DNA from: Flavobacteriales bacterium
GTDB taxonomy: Bacteria > Bacteroidota > Bacteroidia > Flavobacteriales_D > Crocinitomicaceae
Assembly: GCA_013373595.1 (NCBI GenBank)
Contig: JABXHO010000040.1
Coordinates: 1-64,000, forward strand
Length of the DNA: 64,000 bases
Reading direction: 5' to 3'
Shown here one piece after another: positions 26,734 to 35,469 of the stretch; positions within the stretch are counted from its first letter, which is position 1, and the number at the start of each line of letters is the position of its first letter. The notes below the pieces were generated by a model. That model was given only the letters and a program-made list of their open reading frames with translations. It had not been told where the DNA came from and did no database searches. The translations under genes and the position numbers were made by a program.

Positions 26734-28545
26734 ATGAAAAGACCTAAAACTACTGTTAGTATTGATGGGAGAGAACTCGAATTTTTTGAAAAAATTCAAT
26801 TAACCCAAGCTATTAATGAACACCACGAATTTGAGGTTGTGGTGGATTCGGAACTCATTGAGCCACAAAAAACACACACTATTGGCAATTCGAAAGAATG
26901 GCTAGGGAAATCAATTGTGATTACCTTCGACGATCGAGAGTTTCTCGGTATCATCATCGATGTTCAATTGCTGCATGAAGATGGTTATTGTGGACAAGTA
27001 ATTCTAAGAGGATATTCTAAAACGATCTTGATGGAAGCGGGAGAGCACATGCAGTCATGGCTCGATAAAGACTTGAGCACCATCGTGGGAGATATCACGG
27101 AAGAGGCTGGAGTAGAAGCCGAAATCTCTCCAGAACATCAAACACCATTCGATTATCAAGCACAATACAACGAATCACATTTCCAATTCTTGCAACGACT
27201 GGCAAAGCAACACAACGAGTGGCTTTACTACAACGGTGTGAAGTTAATATTTGGAAAGCCGTCACTTGAAAAAGCGGTGAAAGTAGAATATGGTGCAGAC
27301 CTAAACTCCATTGGAATTTCAATTCAAGCGCTTCCAAATAAACAAAGCCGCTTTACCTATAATTCAATGGAACATGCTCAACACGGAGCGAAAACGAAAG
27401 ACAACGTTAATGGACTGAATGAGCTAGGAAGCTTTGCCTTCAATAAGACAAAAGAAATCTATAAAATCACTCCAAATACTTTCTCAGGAACTCGTGTGAA
27501 AGATAAAGACCAGATTGATAAGGTCATTAGCAATCGCCAAGGAAGTGTGGCATCACAAAGTAATGTGCTGAGAGGAAAATCAACGAGACAAGGACTCACC
27601 GTTGGTTCGGTAATCAAATTGTCTGCTGCAGTTTCAGAATTTGGAGATGTTGAAATTAAAAATCATGGTGAATTCATCATCACAAGTATCAATCACCTAG
27701 CGAGTGGAATGGATTCGTACACAAATGAGTTTGAAGCAATTTCAGCAAATGTAACGCACTTGCCTGAACCGGAGGTTGAAATGCCTACCGCTCAAACCCA
27801 AATTGCAACGGTACTTTCCAATGCCGATCCGAAAGGAAAGGGACGAGTAGAGGTGCGTTTTCAATGGCAAAGTGGAGAAATGAAATCGGCTTGGTTGCGT
27901 GTCATGACGCCCGATGCAGGTTCAAGTGACTTGATCGACCGAAATCGTGGTTATGTCCACATTCCTGAAGTGGGAGATACGGTAATGGTTGGCTTCCGAT
28001 ACAGTGACCCGAACAGACCGTTCGTAATGGGAAGCATGTTTAACGGAACAACTGGAGCCGGTGGTGAAGTAAACAACAACATCAAAACAACCATCACTCG
28101 AACAGGTCACATGATTCGATTCGATGATACTGAAGGAAAGGAAAGCATAACAATTACAGATAAGAATAAGAACATCATCTTCTTCGATACGGCTAACTCA
28201 AGTATCCACATGAGTGCTCCTGAAAACTTTACCATTACAGCGAAGAACATTGATATAACGGCAAAAGAGAACCTCTCTATGTCTGCTGGTAAGAACATGG
28301 GAATCAGTGCTGGTGATGATATGAGTATCAATGCAGGTGATAGTATGAGTCAAGTAGCGAATGAAGATTTTTTAATTTTGGCTAAGAACATTACAGAGCA
28401 GGCAAGCGAAAACTTCGAGTCTTTGGCAATGAGTATTCAGGAACATGCTGAAACGGTTATGAAAACCAGTGCATCGGAAGATATGGAACTCAATAGTTCT
28501 GGTTCGATCAACAACAATTCAGGTAGCAAAGTAAAACTCTTTTAG
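26734..28545 (+). CDS. vgrG: VgrG spike protein of a Bacteroidota type VI secretion system
   Basis: Trimeric needle-tip protein of contractile secretion systems. A gp27-like head (about residues 1-340; the LAKQHNEWLYYNG and YSKTILMEAGEHMQSWL segments are family-typical), a gp5-type OB fold (about 350-440; ADPKGKGRVEVRFQWQ, HIPEVGDTVMVGF, RPFVMGSMFNG) and a C-terminal beta-prism needle (about 455-603) with repeats such as NLSMSAGKNMGISAGDDMSI. The length of 603 residues is normal for the subtype iii system. The gene starts the effector cassette and is followed 2 bp later by a gene whose N-terminus looks like a continuation of the needle repeats. No tss genes are in the window. Confidence 0.93.
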   Translation: MKRPKTTVSIDGRELEFFEKIQLTQAINEHHEFEVVVDSELIEPQKTHTIGNSKEWLGKSIVITFDDREFLGIIIDVQLLHEDGYCGQVILRGYSKTILMEAGEHMQSWLDKDLSTIVGDITEEAGVEAEISPEHQTPFDYQAQYNESHFQFLQRLAKQHNEWLYYNGVKLIFGKPSLEKAVKVEYGADLNSIGISIQALPNKQSRFTYNSMEHAQHGAKTKDNVNGLNELGSFAFNKTKEIYKITPNTFSGTRVKDKDQIDKVISNRQGSVASQSNVLRGKSTRQGLTVGSVIKLSAAVSEFGDVEIKNHGEFIITSINHLASGMDSYTNEFEAISANVTHLPEPEVEMPTAQTQIATVLSNADPKGKGRVEVRFQWQSGEMKSAWLRVMTPDAGSSDLIDRNRGYVHIPEVGDTVMVGFRYSDPNRPFVMGSMFNGTTGAGGEVNNNIKTTITRTGHMIRFDDTEGKESITITDKNKNIIFFDTANSSIHMSAPENFTITAKNIDITAKENLSMSAGKNMGISAGDDMSINAGDSMSQVANEDFLILAKNITEQASENFESLAMSIQEHAETVMKTSASEDMELNSSGSINNNSGSKVKLF

Positions 28546-28547
28546 TC

Positions 28548-29690
28548 ATGGGTGGAGAAATTCTCAAAACAGGAGCCAACATTACTAAACAAGCAGGAAC
28601 GGTTGTCGTAAATGCTACAAATGGAGATATTGATTTGTCTTCAGCGAAGAGTATTGTGCAAAGCTCTGATGCAAAAATTAATCATGGAAGTTACAAACAA
28701 CCTGAGGGACCAGAAACACAAGAACTACTAGTTGCTCAAGTGGAGGGTCCTGAAAAGGTTCAGGCGGGAAAGACGTATACGTATGTAGCGAAGAGTTTTT
28801 CAAGAAAACCGATAGGAGGTGAGCTTCAGGCGGTAAAATGGTCCTATCAAATAGATGACGGTGAAATTCAGGATTTCGACAATCCCGGTAGAATAATCGG
28901 AGGTATTGTAAAGAAAGTCATACGAATGCCAGAGAGTCTTTCCGACAACGAAAAGATTCGTATATACGCTTATTTACAAGGCCCATCTCAAGATGCGAGT
29001 TATGAAAGCGAAATTGGTTTAGTGCTTATTGAAGTCACAACTAAGGCAGATAAATATTTATTCAGTCTGTATCCAACAGATGAGCATCCTGCAGAGAAAC
29101 TAACAGCAAAAGAGCTCTACGATAAAGGGATACAGTGGTTCTGTCCACATGCGGATAACTATTTAAGATTAGCTGAAACCGATCCAAACCTCGCTACATT
29201 TAGTGAACTAAAACATTTTACATGGGAAGCAATTGTTGCCTTCGCTGAAGTCGATCGTTGGAGTATTAGTTTTAGAACCGGAGGTAGTGGAGACTGGAAA
29301 GCGGTTGCGACAGGTGGTGATGGATACCTCTTAATTACCGTTGGAGGATATCCGTATTGGGCTGATGGAATTGGTCAGATTCCATTTAGTGTAGATACTT
29401 ACAGAGAGAATCTGGAGGATGGTATGTCTCACGAAGAAGCCACACGAAGCACCTTGTCGACTGGACAGAGGTTTGGTGATGGCTCTGTAATTGGAGGAGA
29501 ATCCGATGCATCGAATAGTTATGATAACCACATTATCCTACGAACATGCCTCTGGGGAGAAAGCAGGTATTCGGTTACGCATATTCAGAGGAGGTTTTTA
29601 CCAGACACGTATTCCGTGCAAACAACAGGGCACAGTGCCTCAAGTCTGGGGAATCCACTTTCAAAGTCGCAGGTAGATACGTACCTGTAG
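28548..29690 (+). CDS. Putative T6SS effector: needle-like N-terminus, Ig-like domain, unknown C-terminal toxin candidate
   Basis: A 380-residue protein with no signal peptide. Residues 1-50 (AGTVVVNATNGDIDLSSAKS) resemble the VgrG needle repeats and may dock on it. Residues about 60-165 form a beta-sandwich-like domain (VEGPEKVQAGKTYTYVAKS, ELQAVKWSYQIDDGEI) of a kind also seen in the DUF4280 protein downstream. The remaining 210 residues are different in character, with Trp/Gly/Asp-rich blocks: GGYPYWADGIGQIPFSVDTY, GQRFGDGSVIGGESDAS, NSYDNHIILRTCLWGESRYS. I do not recognise this domain; the order of conserved-looking Asp/His/Arg recalls metal-free polymorphic toxins such as toxin-44, but that is weak. 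No obvious immunity gene follows in the next 168 bp. Confidence 0.55.
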   Translation: MGGEILKTGANITKQAGTVVVNATNGDIDLSSAKSIVQSSDAKINHGSYKQPEGPETQELLVAQVEGPEKVQAGKTYTYVAKSFSRKPIGGELQAVKWSYQIDDGEIQDFDNPGRIIGGIVKKVIRMPESLSDNEKIRIYAYLQGPSQDASYESEIGLVLIEVTTKADKYLFSLYPTDEHPAEKLTAKELYDKGIQWFCPHADNYLRLAETDPNLATFSELKHFTWEAIVAFAEVDRWSISFRTGGSGDWKAVATGGDGYLLITVGGYPYWADGIGQIPFSVDTYRENLEDGMSHEEATRSTLSTGQRFGDGSVIGGESDASNSYDNHIILRTCLWGESRYSVTHIQRRFLPDTYSVQTTGHSASSLGNPLSKSQVDTYL

Positions 29691-29858
29691 ATGAATTCAG
29701 GATATGTGAGTATCACAGATTTTTAATGAAATCGAACTTAAAAAGGAACGGAATAACTCTTTAAGTAGAATGAATGTGAACCAGTTTTGTAGGAAATCAT
29801 AAAACAAATGTCAACAGGAATTTGAGAAGCACAAGTTGAATGGATTATCGGGTAAAAA

Positions 29859-30698
29859 ATGAAAACACTTGAACAAATACTTCCTCAGCGTAGAACTCGC
29901 AATGTGATCGAAACCTCGTATGAGATCACTTCGGATATGGATATTCACGACAATCAAATCACATCTAAAAGTTCGTTTAAATACGATTTGGATATTCAGT
30001 ATATCGGAGGTGGAGTATTTACGAATTGGGAGAAAAGTAACTTCTATATCAACGGGAAGAAAAGCTTCAATAAAATGGATGAGATTTATCTGAAAGTCTC
30101 GAAACCAGTGAACAAGCTTCATTTCTATTACAATAAAGGAATCATCTCTGAAGTGAAAAATTACAAGGAGATCTTGAAGGAATGGGAACTTGCCAAAGAA
30201 GTGGTGAATACTGAATTCTACGGAGAAGTGGTATCAGGACTATTGACAGTTACCGAAAAGAACTACAACGATGAAGAGCGACTTCGAGAGTTACTCAGTA
30301 GAGATCTTGTATTGCAACATTTATATACAAGTACTGAACTCAACGACGAACTGATTTACACCAAAAGCGCAAAAAACAAGCGGAGATTTCTGGGAGTTTA
30401 CGATGAAGTACCGCTCACGTATTACGAGGTACGCAGCCTGTCGAATATTGGAGATCAACTGCGTATTAAGGTAAAGGGAAAACAAAGGGTACAGGAAGGT
30501 ATGAATGATTCACTGGAGAAGTATTTTCGATACAAAGTAACCGATTTCAAACCAGAAAACCTGAATTCAACGTTGGAAGCGGACTATATCATCGACCCAG
30601 AATCGCTTTGGATAAATGAAGCGGTTGTTATCCATGATGTTAAGGTGCAAGGCACCAACTACCATAAAAATATTACACTCACGATTAAAAGGAAATAA
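29859..30698 (+). CDS. Unknown cytosolic protein within the VgrG cassette (possible adaptor)
   Basis: A 279-residue soluble protein with no signal peptide, membrane segment or recognised catalytic motif. It is rich in charged residues, with beta-strand-like stretches at both ends and a helical middle (about residues 105-150, VKNYKEILKEWELAKEV). It lies 1 bp before the DUF4280 gene and so is translated with it. Genes in this position often encode loading chaperones or adaptors for spike proteins, which would fit a cytosolic product; it could also be immunity to the toxin candidate just upstream. Neither is shown by the sequence. Confidence 0.55.
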   Translation: MKTLEQILPQRRTRNVIETSYEITSDMDIHDNQITSKSSFKYDLDIQYIGGGVFTNWEKSNFYINGKKSFNKMDEIYLKVSKPVNKLHFYYNKGIISEVKNYKEILKEWELAKEVVNTEFYGEVVSGLLTVTEKNYNDEERLRELLSRDLVLQHLYTSTELNDELIYTKSAKNKRRFLGVYDEVPLTYYEVRSLSNIGDQLRIKVKGKQRVQEGMNDSLEKYFRYKVTDFKPENLNSTLEADYIIDPESLWINEAVVIHDVKVQGTNYHKNITLTIKRK

Positions 30699-30699
30699 G

Positions 30700-32949
30700 A
30701 TGAGCGAAGAAGCAACAATTACAGACTCTGGAAAACCAAGCAGATCGGGAACATACGTAATCTGTGACGGCGCCAAATGTAAATGCGATAAAAGTGTTTC
30801 GGGAGCACAAGCAGATTTTCAAGTGTTGAGTCAAAGTACAACCTATATCAACGATAAGGACGGGTCGAAAAAATTGGTCGGTAACACGATGGATTTGGGG
30901 ATTCCTTTCGTTGTAAAGGCATCTACATTTGGACAATGTAAATTGCAACCTACAGGATCATCTTACTTGCCGTGTATTCCTGCCGTGGTTTCTTGGAGCG
31001 ACGCCTACGAGAGTGTCATGTTGGATAACATGGGGCAAGCGCTGGTGAACGATAGTGTTGGACAATGTGCTATCGGTGGTAAAATCGAGTTTGCTTCGCA
31101 CGGACAGGAACAAGGAGCTTCTCAATCAGATGCTGCAGCTGCGGCAGCGCAACCAGCAATGACGCCCATGATGTCAGAAGAAGAAGTTCGGGCACTGACT
31201 TTGGGTGAATTCATGACAAATGAAGACGAAAGAGGAGCTTCGGTGAAAAGCATTAAAACACTTGATGGGAAGGATAAATATTTCTACAATAAACTGGCTA
31301 TTCCGTTTAGTGTGAATGAGTATTCAGATTCAAATGCTTCTCAAGAGTCAAAAGACGCCGTGAACTGGGCGGTGTTTTTCAAAGAGCCAGGTGCGCCAGA
31401 AAGCAGTTACAAGCAATGTGGTAATTATTCAGATGTAGGAGAAGGTTTTGTGTTTCCTTTTAAAATCGTTGGAGATTACATAATTGAGGCGTACGGAAGC
31501 CCGAATGGTCCTTTTTACCTCAAAGATAAACGTCATTCAGCCTACAAAAAGATTGAACTAAAAGATCAAACAATTGAAGGATTGGCTGTCACGGTGAATG
31601 GAGAAATTCGCGAACGTGTTCGTCCAACTGAGGTCGCAACAATTAAAACAAGTGCGTTATTCCCTGATTCGGAAATGCAAAATATCGCTGGACCAAATAC
31701 GGTAGGGAAAATCATTTGGGATGTGGATGCAAAAAAAGGTTCGAGAGATCTTCCTGTAACGTTTAATGCGAATCCCGCTAATCCAAGTGAACTCGTAGTG
31801 AATCCAATAGGAACAAGCGCGGATGTAACGGTACGTGCAACTTCTGCATTAGGGGTAACTAAGTCAATCACCTACAAAGTAGGAGCGAACTACGTAACTG
31901 CGATTGATGCGAATAAAAAGACGGTTGCCGTGTGGGACGGTGGAGCGGAGAAAGAACGCCACAAGGTTACGCTCACAGTTACTGGATTCATCATCGAGCC
32001 AGCATTACCTGCGGAAAAGGCAGCAGTAAAGTGGACATACTTCAAACCCGGGGAACAGCCAGATAGAACCAACGTGATCGCAACAGAAGAAGAAACGGTG
32101 CGAAAACTAATGAAAGAAGGTCCGATCATGTATGAGGCCTTTATGTTCAGCCCAGAAGGAGGGGAGAAGCCAACAACGAAGCGCGTTGAAGGGGTGATCC
32201 CTCAAATCAAAAAAGCATATTGGGCGGACAGTGAAGGGAATAAAATTTCACGAAGTGGATACGGACATACGGTTTACCTTCATGTGGAAACCTTGGGATT
32301 AACAGGTGAAAAACTCCAATTCAATGTGTGGGAAAGTGATGTGAATACAGCGTCTGATCCAATTAAGAACGCAGGAACGGAAATCGAGATTACATCAAAT
32401 GAAGGAGTAATAAATCAGGAGTTTACATTACCAGAATACTCATACCTAGATGAGCGTGATCAAGAGTTCTATTTCACGATTGAAAAACTCGATTTCGACT
32501 TATTGGGTACCAAACAAGATCCAGATTCAGGTAATGAATTCATTCTTTGGAAGGATCACTCCAGTAAAAAGGTGGACTACCTAAAGGTTACCCCTGACAA
32601 GAAAATTACATCGCTTAAGATTTACGAAACTGGCGGGAAATTACACATGGGAAGAGTGAAGTATGGCGATACTGTTACCATCAAAATTACGAGTAGAAAC
32701 AGAGTAGATGAAGAAATTGAGTTCGAAGTTTGGAAGGATGCCGCAATCAATAATTACAAAGGTGGAGGAAATTCAGACGACGATATTAAGTTTTCCGAAA
32801 CAATAAAGATAAAAGTGGATAAGGAAGGTAAAGGATCAACTGACTTTACAATTCCTTCAGGTTGGGAAGCCTATCAGGGAGAAGCTGAAACACAATTTTT
32901 CTACCTGAAAGAAGGTAGTAATGAGTACCCAAGAGCGAACTTCACCTAG
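30700..32949 (+). CDS. DUF4280 PAAR-like spike protein with repeated beta-sandwich domains
   Basis: Caps the VgrG needle. The first 140 residues form a DUF4280 domain with its conserved cysteines (VICDGAKCKC, FGQCKLQP, YLPCIPAVVSW, GQCAIGGKIEF). After an Ala/Gln-rich linker come Ig-like regions (about 195-480) and two C-terminal repeats of a beta-sandwich module: AYWADSEGNKISRSGYGHTV with LQFNVWESD, then LKIYETGGKLHMGRVKYGDT with IEFEVWKDA. No toxin domain is fused at the C-terminus (749 residues end within the second repeat), so it probably carries a separately encoded effector. The ATG at 30700, not the frame start at 30616, gives the intact DUF4280 N-terminus. Confidence 0.85.
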   Translation: MSEEATITDSGKPSRSGTYVICDGAKCKCDKSVSGAQADFQVLSQSTTYINDKDGSKKLVGNTMDLGIPFVVKASTFGQCKLQPTGSSYLPCIPAVVSWSDAYESVMLDNMGQALVNDSVGQCAIGGKIEFASHGQEQGASQSDAAAAAAQPAMTPMMSEEEVRALTLGEFMTNEDERGASVKSIKTLDGKDKYFYNKLAIPFSVNEYSDSNASQESKDAVNWAVFFKEPGAPESSYKQCGNYSDVGEGFVFPFKIVGDYIIEAYGSPNGPFYLKDKRHSAYKKIELKDQTIEGLAVTVNGEIRERVRPTEVATIKTSALFPDSEMQNIAGPNTVGKIIWDVDAKKGSRDLPVTFNANPANPSELVVNPIGTSADVTVRATSALGVTKSITYKVGANYVTAIDANKKTVAVWDGGAEKERHKVTLTVTGFIIEPALPAEKAAVKWTYFKPGEQPDRTNVIATEEETVRKLMKEGPIMYEAFMFSPEGGEKPTTKRVEGVIPQIKKAYWADSEGNKISRSGYGHTVYLHVETLGLTGEKLQFNVWESDVNTASDPIKNAGTEIEITSNEGVINQEFTLPEYSYLDERDQEFYFTIEKLDFDLLGTKQDPDSGNEFILWKDHSSKKVDYLKVTPDKKITSLKIYETGGKLHMGRVKYGDTVTIKITSRNRVDEEIEFEVWKDAAINNYKGGGNSDDDIKFSETIKIKVDKEGKGSTDFTIPSGWEAYQGEAETQFFYLKEGSNEYPRANFT

Positions 32950-32973
32950 TATAAACACTGAAAAAAAGAAATT

Positions 32974-34284
32974 ATGAGCGATTCAAAACGCATGTTATCC
33001 CTAATGTTAAAAGTGGGAGCCACAGCAGGTATAGCGAAAGTAATGATCGATAATAGTGCAGTGATCTTGGGAGATGAACTTGCTAGCCCCGGAGAGGCTG
33101 GAGAGTGTTTTTGTAATAGAGATCTAACACTAGAGGAGTGTACCGAAATTATTGAGAAGTTAAGAGATAGCGAAGGTGATGTTCAGCGGGCAAGTGGGTA
33201 TTCACTTTTTGGTGCAAGTAACTGTAACCTTCCTTCTGGGGATAAAACAATGGCGAAGTTCAATGAGAAATTGAATCAAATCTTTAATGAATATGACATA
33301 AATACATGTATTCGCAAGATTCATTTTATCGCCCAAATCTATCATGAAACTGATCGTCTCAGAACTACTAAGGAATACGCACGTAGTCCACGTTATGCTC
33401 CCTACGTTGGGCGAGGGCTTATGCAGTTGACTTGGGAATCAAATTATAAAATTTATGAATCTTATAGTGGAGTTGGGTGTGTTGATGAGCCAGAGCTGAT
33501 CGCAGAAAATATTGATAATGCCTTCGATTCGGCTGGTTGGTACTGGAAGCAAGGAAAGGTACTGAGCAATAGTTCCAGATGGAGAGGACCAAGAAATCCA
33601 CCGAGCTATGTAGCGATTCACAAGCCTGATTACCCTAAAACGAGTATAACGGAATCATACGGAGGCGAAACTATCAGGTATGGAACAGTTGATCTCAACC
33701 TTGTTGCAGACGATGACAGAGTAGATATTATTAGTTATCTCGTGAATGGAGGGGCTAACGGCATGTCTGAGAGGCGAAATTATGTAACTACGCTTAAACG
33801 AATATTTAAATACCCTCAAACTTGCGTGACAGAGGGGGGGAGCCCAGATGAGGGAGAGCCAGAAACAGATACAGTAACGATTCGATTAAATAGAAGATGG
33901 GAGACAAGTATTTCGACCATTGGTGAATTTACAATTGACGGGAGTGATATTACTGGTTTTATGCTTGAAGAAAAAGGTCCAGATACTACAGTTTCAGGAA
34001 GAGAGCAAAGGGTTCCTGTCGGGACGTATAATTTGGTTTGGCACAACGGAACAAGGTTTAAGAACGTACTTAAATTATATAACAGTGAAGTTTCACAGAG
34101 TAGGGCGATTTTGATCCATGGAGGGAATACAGCTGAAGATACTGAAGGTTGTCTTTTACCTGGTACAACTAGGGGGGTGAATCGAGTAAATACAAGTCAA
34201 GCGAAGCTTCGAGAAATTATTGCCTTCGTCGAAGAAAAAGGGATTGAAGGAGCACGAATAATTATTACAGCAAATTATGAGTAA
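32974..34284 (+). CDS. Peptidoglycan-degrading T6SS effector: GH19 lysozyme/chitinase-like plus DUF5675
   Basis: Probable antibacterial effector delivered to the periplasm of rivals. Residues about 50-285 are a GH19-type glycoside hydrolase: catalytic Glu125 in FIAQIYHETDRL and the family block GRGLMQLTWESNY (residues 147-159), with the usual late YLVNGGANGMSER. Residues about 295-436 match DUF5675, which ends in the motif ILIHGGN ... DTEGCLLPG, resembling the His and Cys of L,D-transpeptidase sites. There is no Sec signal, as expected for a spike-loaded effector. It follows the DUF4280 gene by 24 bp, and an overlapping lipoprotein gene behind it is a likely immunity factor. GH19 in this context usually cuts the glycan strand; the second domain's activity is unknown. 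Confidence 0.85.
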   Translation: MSDSKRMLSLMLKVGATAGIAKVMIDNSAVILGDELASPGEAGECFCNRDLTLEECTEIIEKLRDSEGDVQRASGYSLFGASNCNLPSGDKTMAKFNEKLNQIFNEYDINTCIRKIHFIAQIYHETDRLRTTKEYARSPRYAPYVGRGLMQLTWESNYKIYESYSGVGCVDEPELIAENIDNAFDSAGWYWKQGKVLSNSSRWRGPRNPPSYVAIHKPDYPKTSITESYGGETIRYGTVDLNLVADDDRVDIISYLVNGGANGMSERRNYVTTLKRIFKYPQTCVTEGGSPDEGEPETDTVTIRLNRRWETSISTIGEFTIDGSDITGFMLEEKGPDTTVSGREQRVPVGTYNLVWHNGTRFKNVLKLYNSEVSQSRAILIHGGNTAEDTEGCLLPGTTRGVNRVNTSQAKLREIIAFVEEKGIEGARIIITANYE

Positions 34285-35320
34285 ACTTCTGTTTATTCTG
34301 TGTGTGTTGAGTACAATCGGTTGTAAGGTCACTTCACAGACACAAGTCTCTATTGAAAATCTCAAAGAGAGTTACCTCACGAAAGATGAAAGTGAGTATA
34401 TGCGTCAATTTCCCAAGAGCATGGTTTCATTTAAATCCTATTTTGGATGGGATGAAGAACTTGATAAGCCTCAGGAACTATATGAAGAAAGCTATCAATA
34501 TATTGATTATTGGTTCGAGCTGATTGATGATAAACGGTTCGCTGACCAGGAGTTGTATATTACGGATATTTGTGAGAATGGAAAATGGCAGGCTGATGGA
34601 GTCAATTATTTTCAAGATAAAGCATTGAGTTATATTAAAGAAAAAAACAAGTATTATTTGATCAATGACCTTGATGATTCGAGGGCAAAATCTGTACTGT
34701 TCTTTTTGTTTGATTCTCCCCATCCTTCAATGGATATGACATTCAAAATGCATCTAGATTCTCGCAAACAAGAGATACTAGAAACATTGTTCCTTGAGGA
34801 ATTAGGTGATCATGATCGTGAGTTAGTTGAAGTTGCTTTAGCAGATTATGAAGGCAATAGTTCTTACTTCATTAAGGAAATTGATGTGAATAATGATAAT
34901 CTACTGGATAAAGTTGTTAGTAGTGCTGCCTATCAAGGTGATGAATTATTGGTTTTCCTAAATACTAATCGTTCCTTTAAACTTGAGTTAGTATCTACCA
35001 ATTTCTCTGAAGATGGTGGCTGTCAGATCGTGGATATTCGTCAAAGCACGACTGGTAATGGAATGGTTCTCATTTTGTCCTTCATGGATCGAGGTTTACT
35101 TGAGGAGTATTATCATATTACATTTGACGGAAAAAATTGGGAATTAACGAATACAATTTTCAGAACTCAGTCGAGTAATCAGGTAGATGCAGTCATTTAC
35201 GTGTGTGACGTGAAGCAAGAGTTGAACATGAAAGATCCTGATCTGCTTGATAAATTACGTTATATACCGGACGAAGGTCAGAGAGAAAAAGTTTGTTCAA
35301 CTGAGAAGACGAATGATTGA
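34277..35320 (+). CDS. Lipoprotein, candidate immunity protein to the GH19 effector
   Basis: A 347-residue protein with a lipoprotein signal ending in STIGC (Cys at residue 16), placing it in the periplasm, the compartment where a lysozyme-type effector would act. The middle has two regions rich in acidic residues, and a calcium-loop-like sequence EIDVNNDNLLDKVVSS (about residues 204-219) in a repeat-type strand pattern. The start overlaps the end of the effector gene by 8 bp, the tight coupling expected of effector-immunity pairs. No family is recognised; the immunity role is inferred from location and gene order. Confidence 0.65.
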   Translation: MSKLLFILCVLSTIGCKVTSQTQVSIENLKESYLTKDESEYMRQFPKSMVSFKSYFGWDEELDKPQELYEESYQYIDYWFELIDDKRFADQELYITDICENGKWQADGVNYFQDKALSYIKEKNKYYLINDLDDSRAKSVLFFLFDSPHPSMDMTFKMHLDSRKQEILETLFLEELGDHDRELVEVALADYEGNSSYFIKEIDVNNDNLLDKVVSSAAYQGDELLVFLNTNRSFKLELVSTNFSEDGGCQIVDIRQSTTGNGMVLILSFMDRGLLEEYYHITFDGKNWELTNTIFRTQSSNQVDAVIYVCDVKQELNMKDPDLLDKLRYIPDEGQREKVCSTEKTND

Positions 35321-35341
35321 GAGAAAAAAAGTAGATATGTT

Positions 35342-35381
35342 AAAACGCCCCAGCTGTTATTCCAACTGAGGCGTTTTTATT
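35342..35381. terminator. Bidirectional terminator closing the VgrG cassette
   Basis: AAAACGCCCCAGCTG and CAACTGAGGCGTTTT form a long stem with two C-A mismatches; flanking T- and A-runs allow it to work on both strands, ending the cassette and the convergent beta-propeller gene. Confidence 0.75.
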
Positions 35382-35469
35382 TTTCAGTCTTTCAAGGTTG
35401 ACTCAACTCATTATTGAGCGCGTTGCATTGAGCTGAGCCGAAATGGAGTAGAAATGAACAATTCAACCA

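Noticed and set aside
26413-26799. Minus-strand 128-residue frame before vgrG
   Set aside because: It overlaps the vgrG start, has shadow-like composition and no recognised domain or ribosome site.
29461-29764. Possible frameshift near the end of the toxin-candidate gene, because two other frames are open here
   Set aside because: The annotated frame stays protein-like to its stop (NSYDNHIILR, LGNPLSKSQVDTYL), and the alternative frames are rich in Arg/Cys without a coherent pattern.
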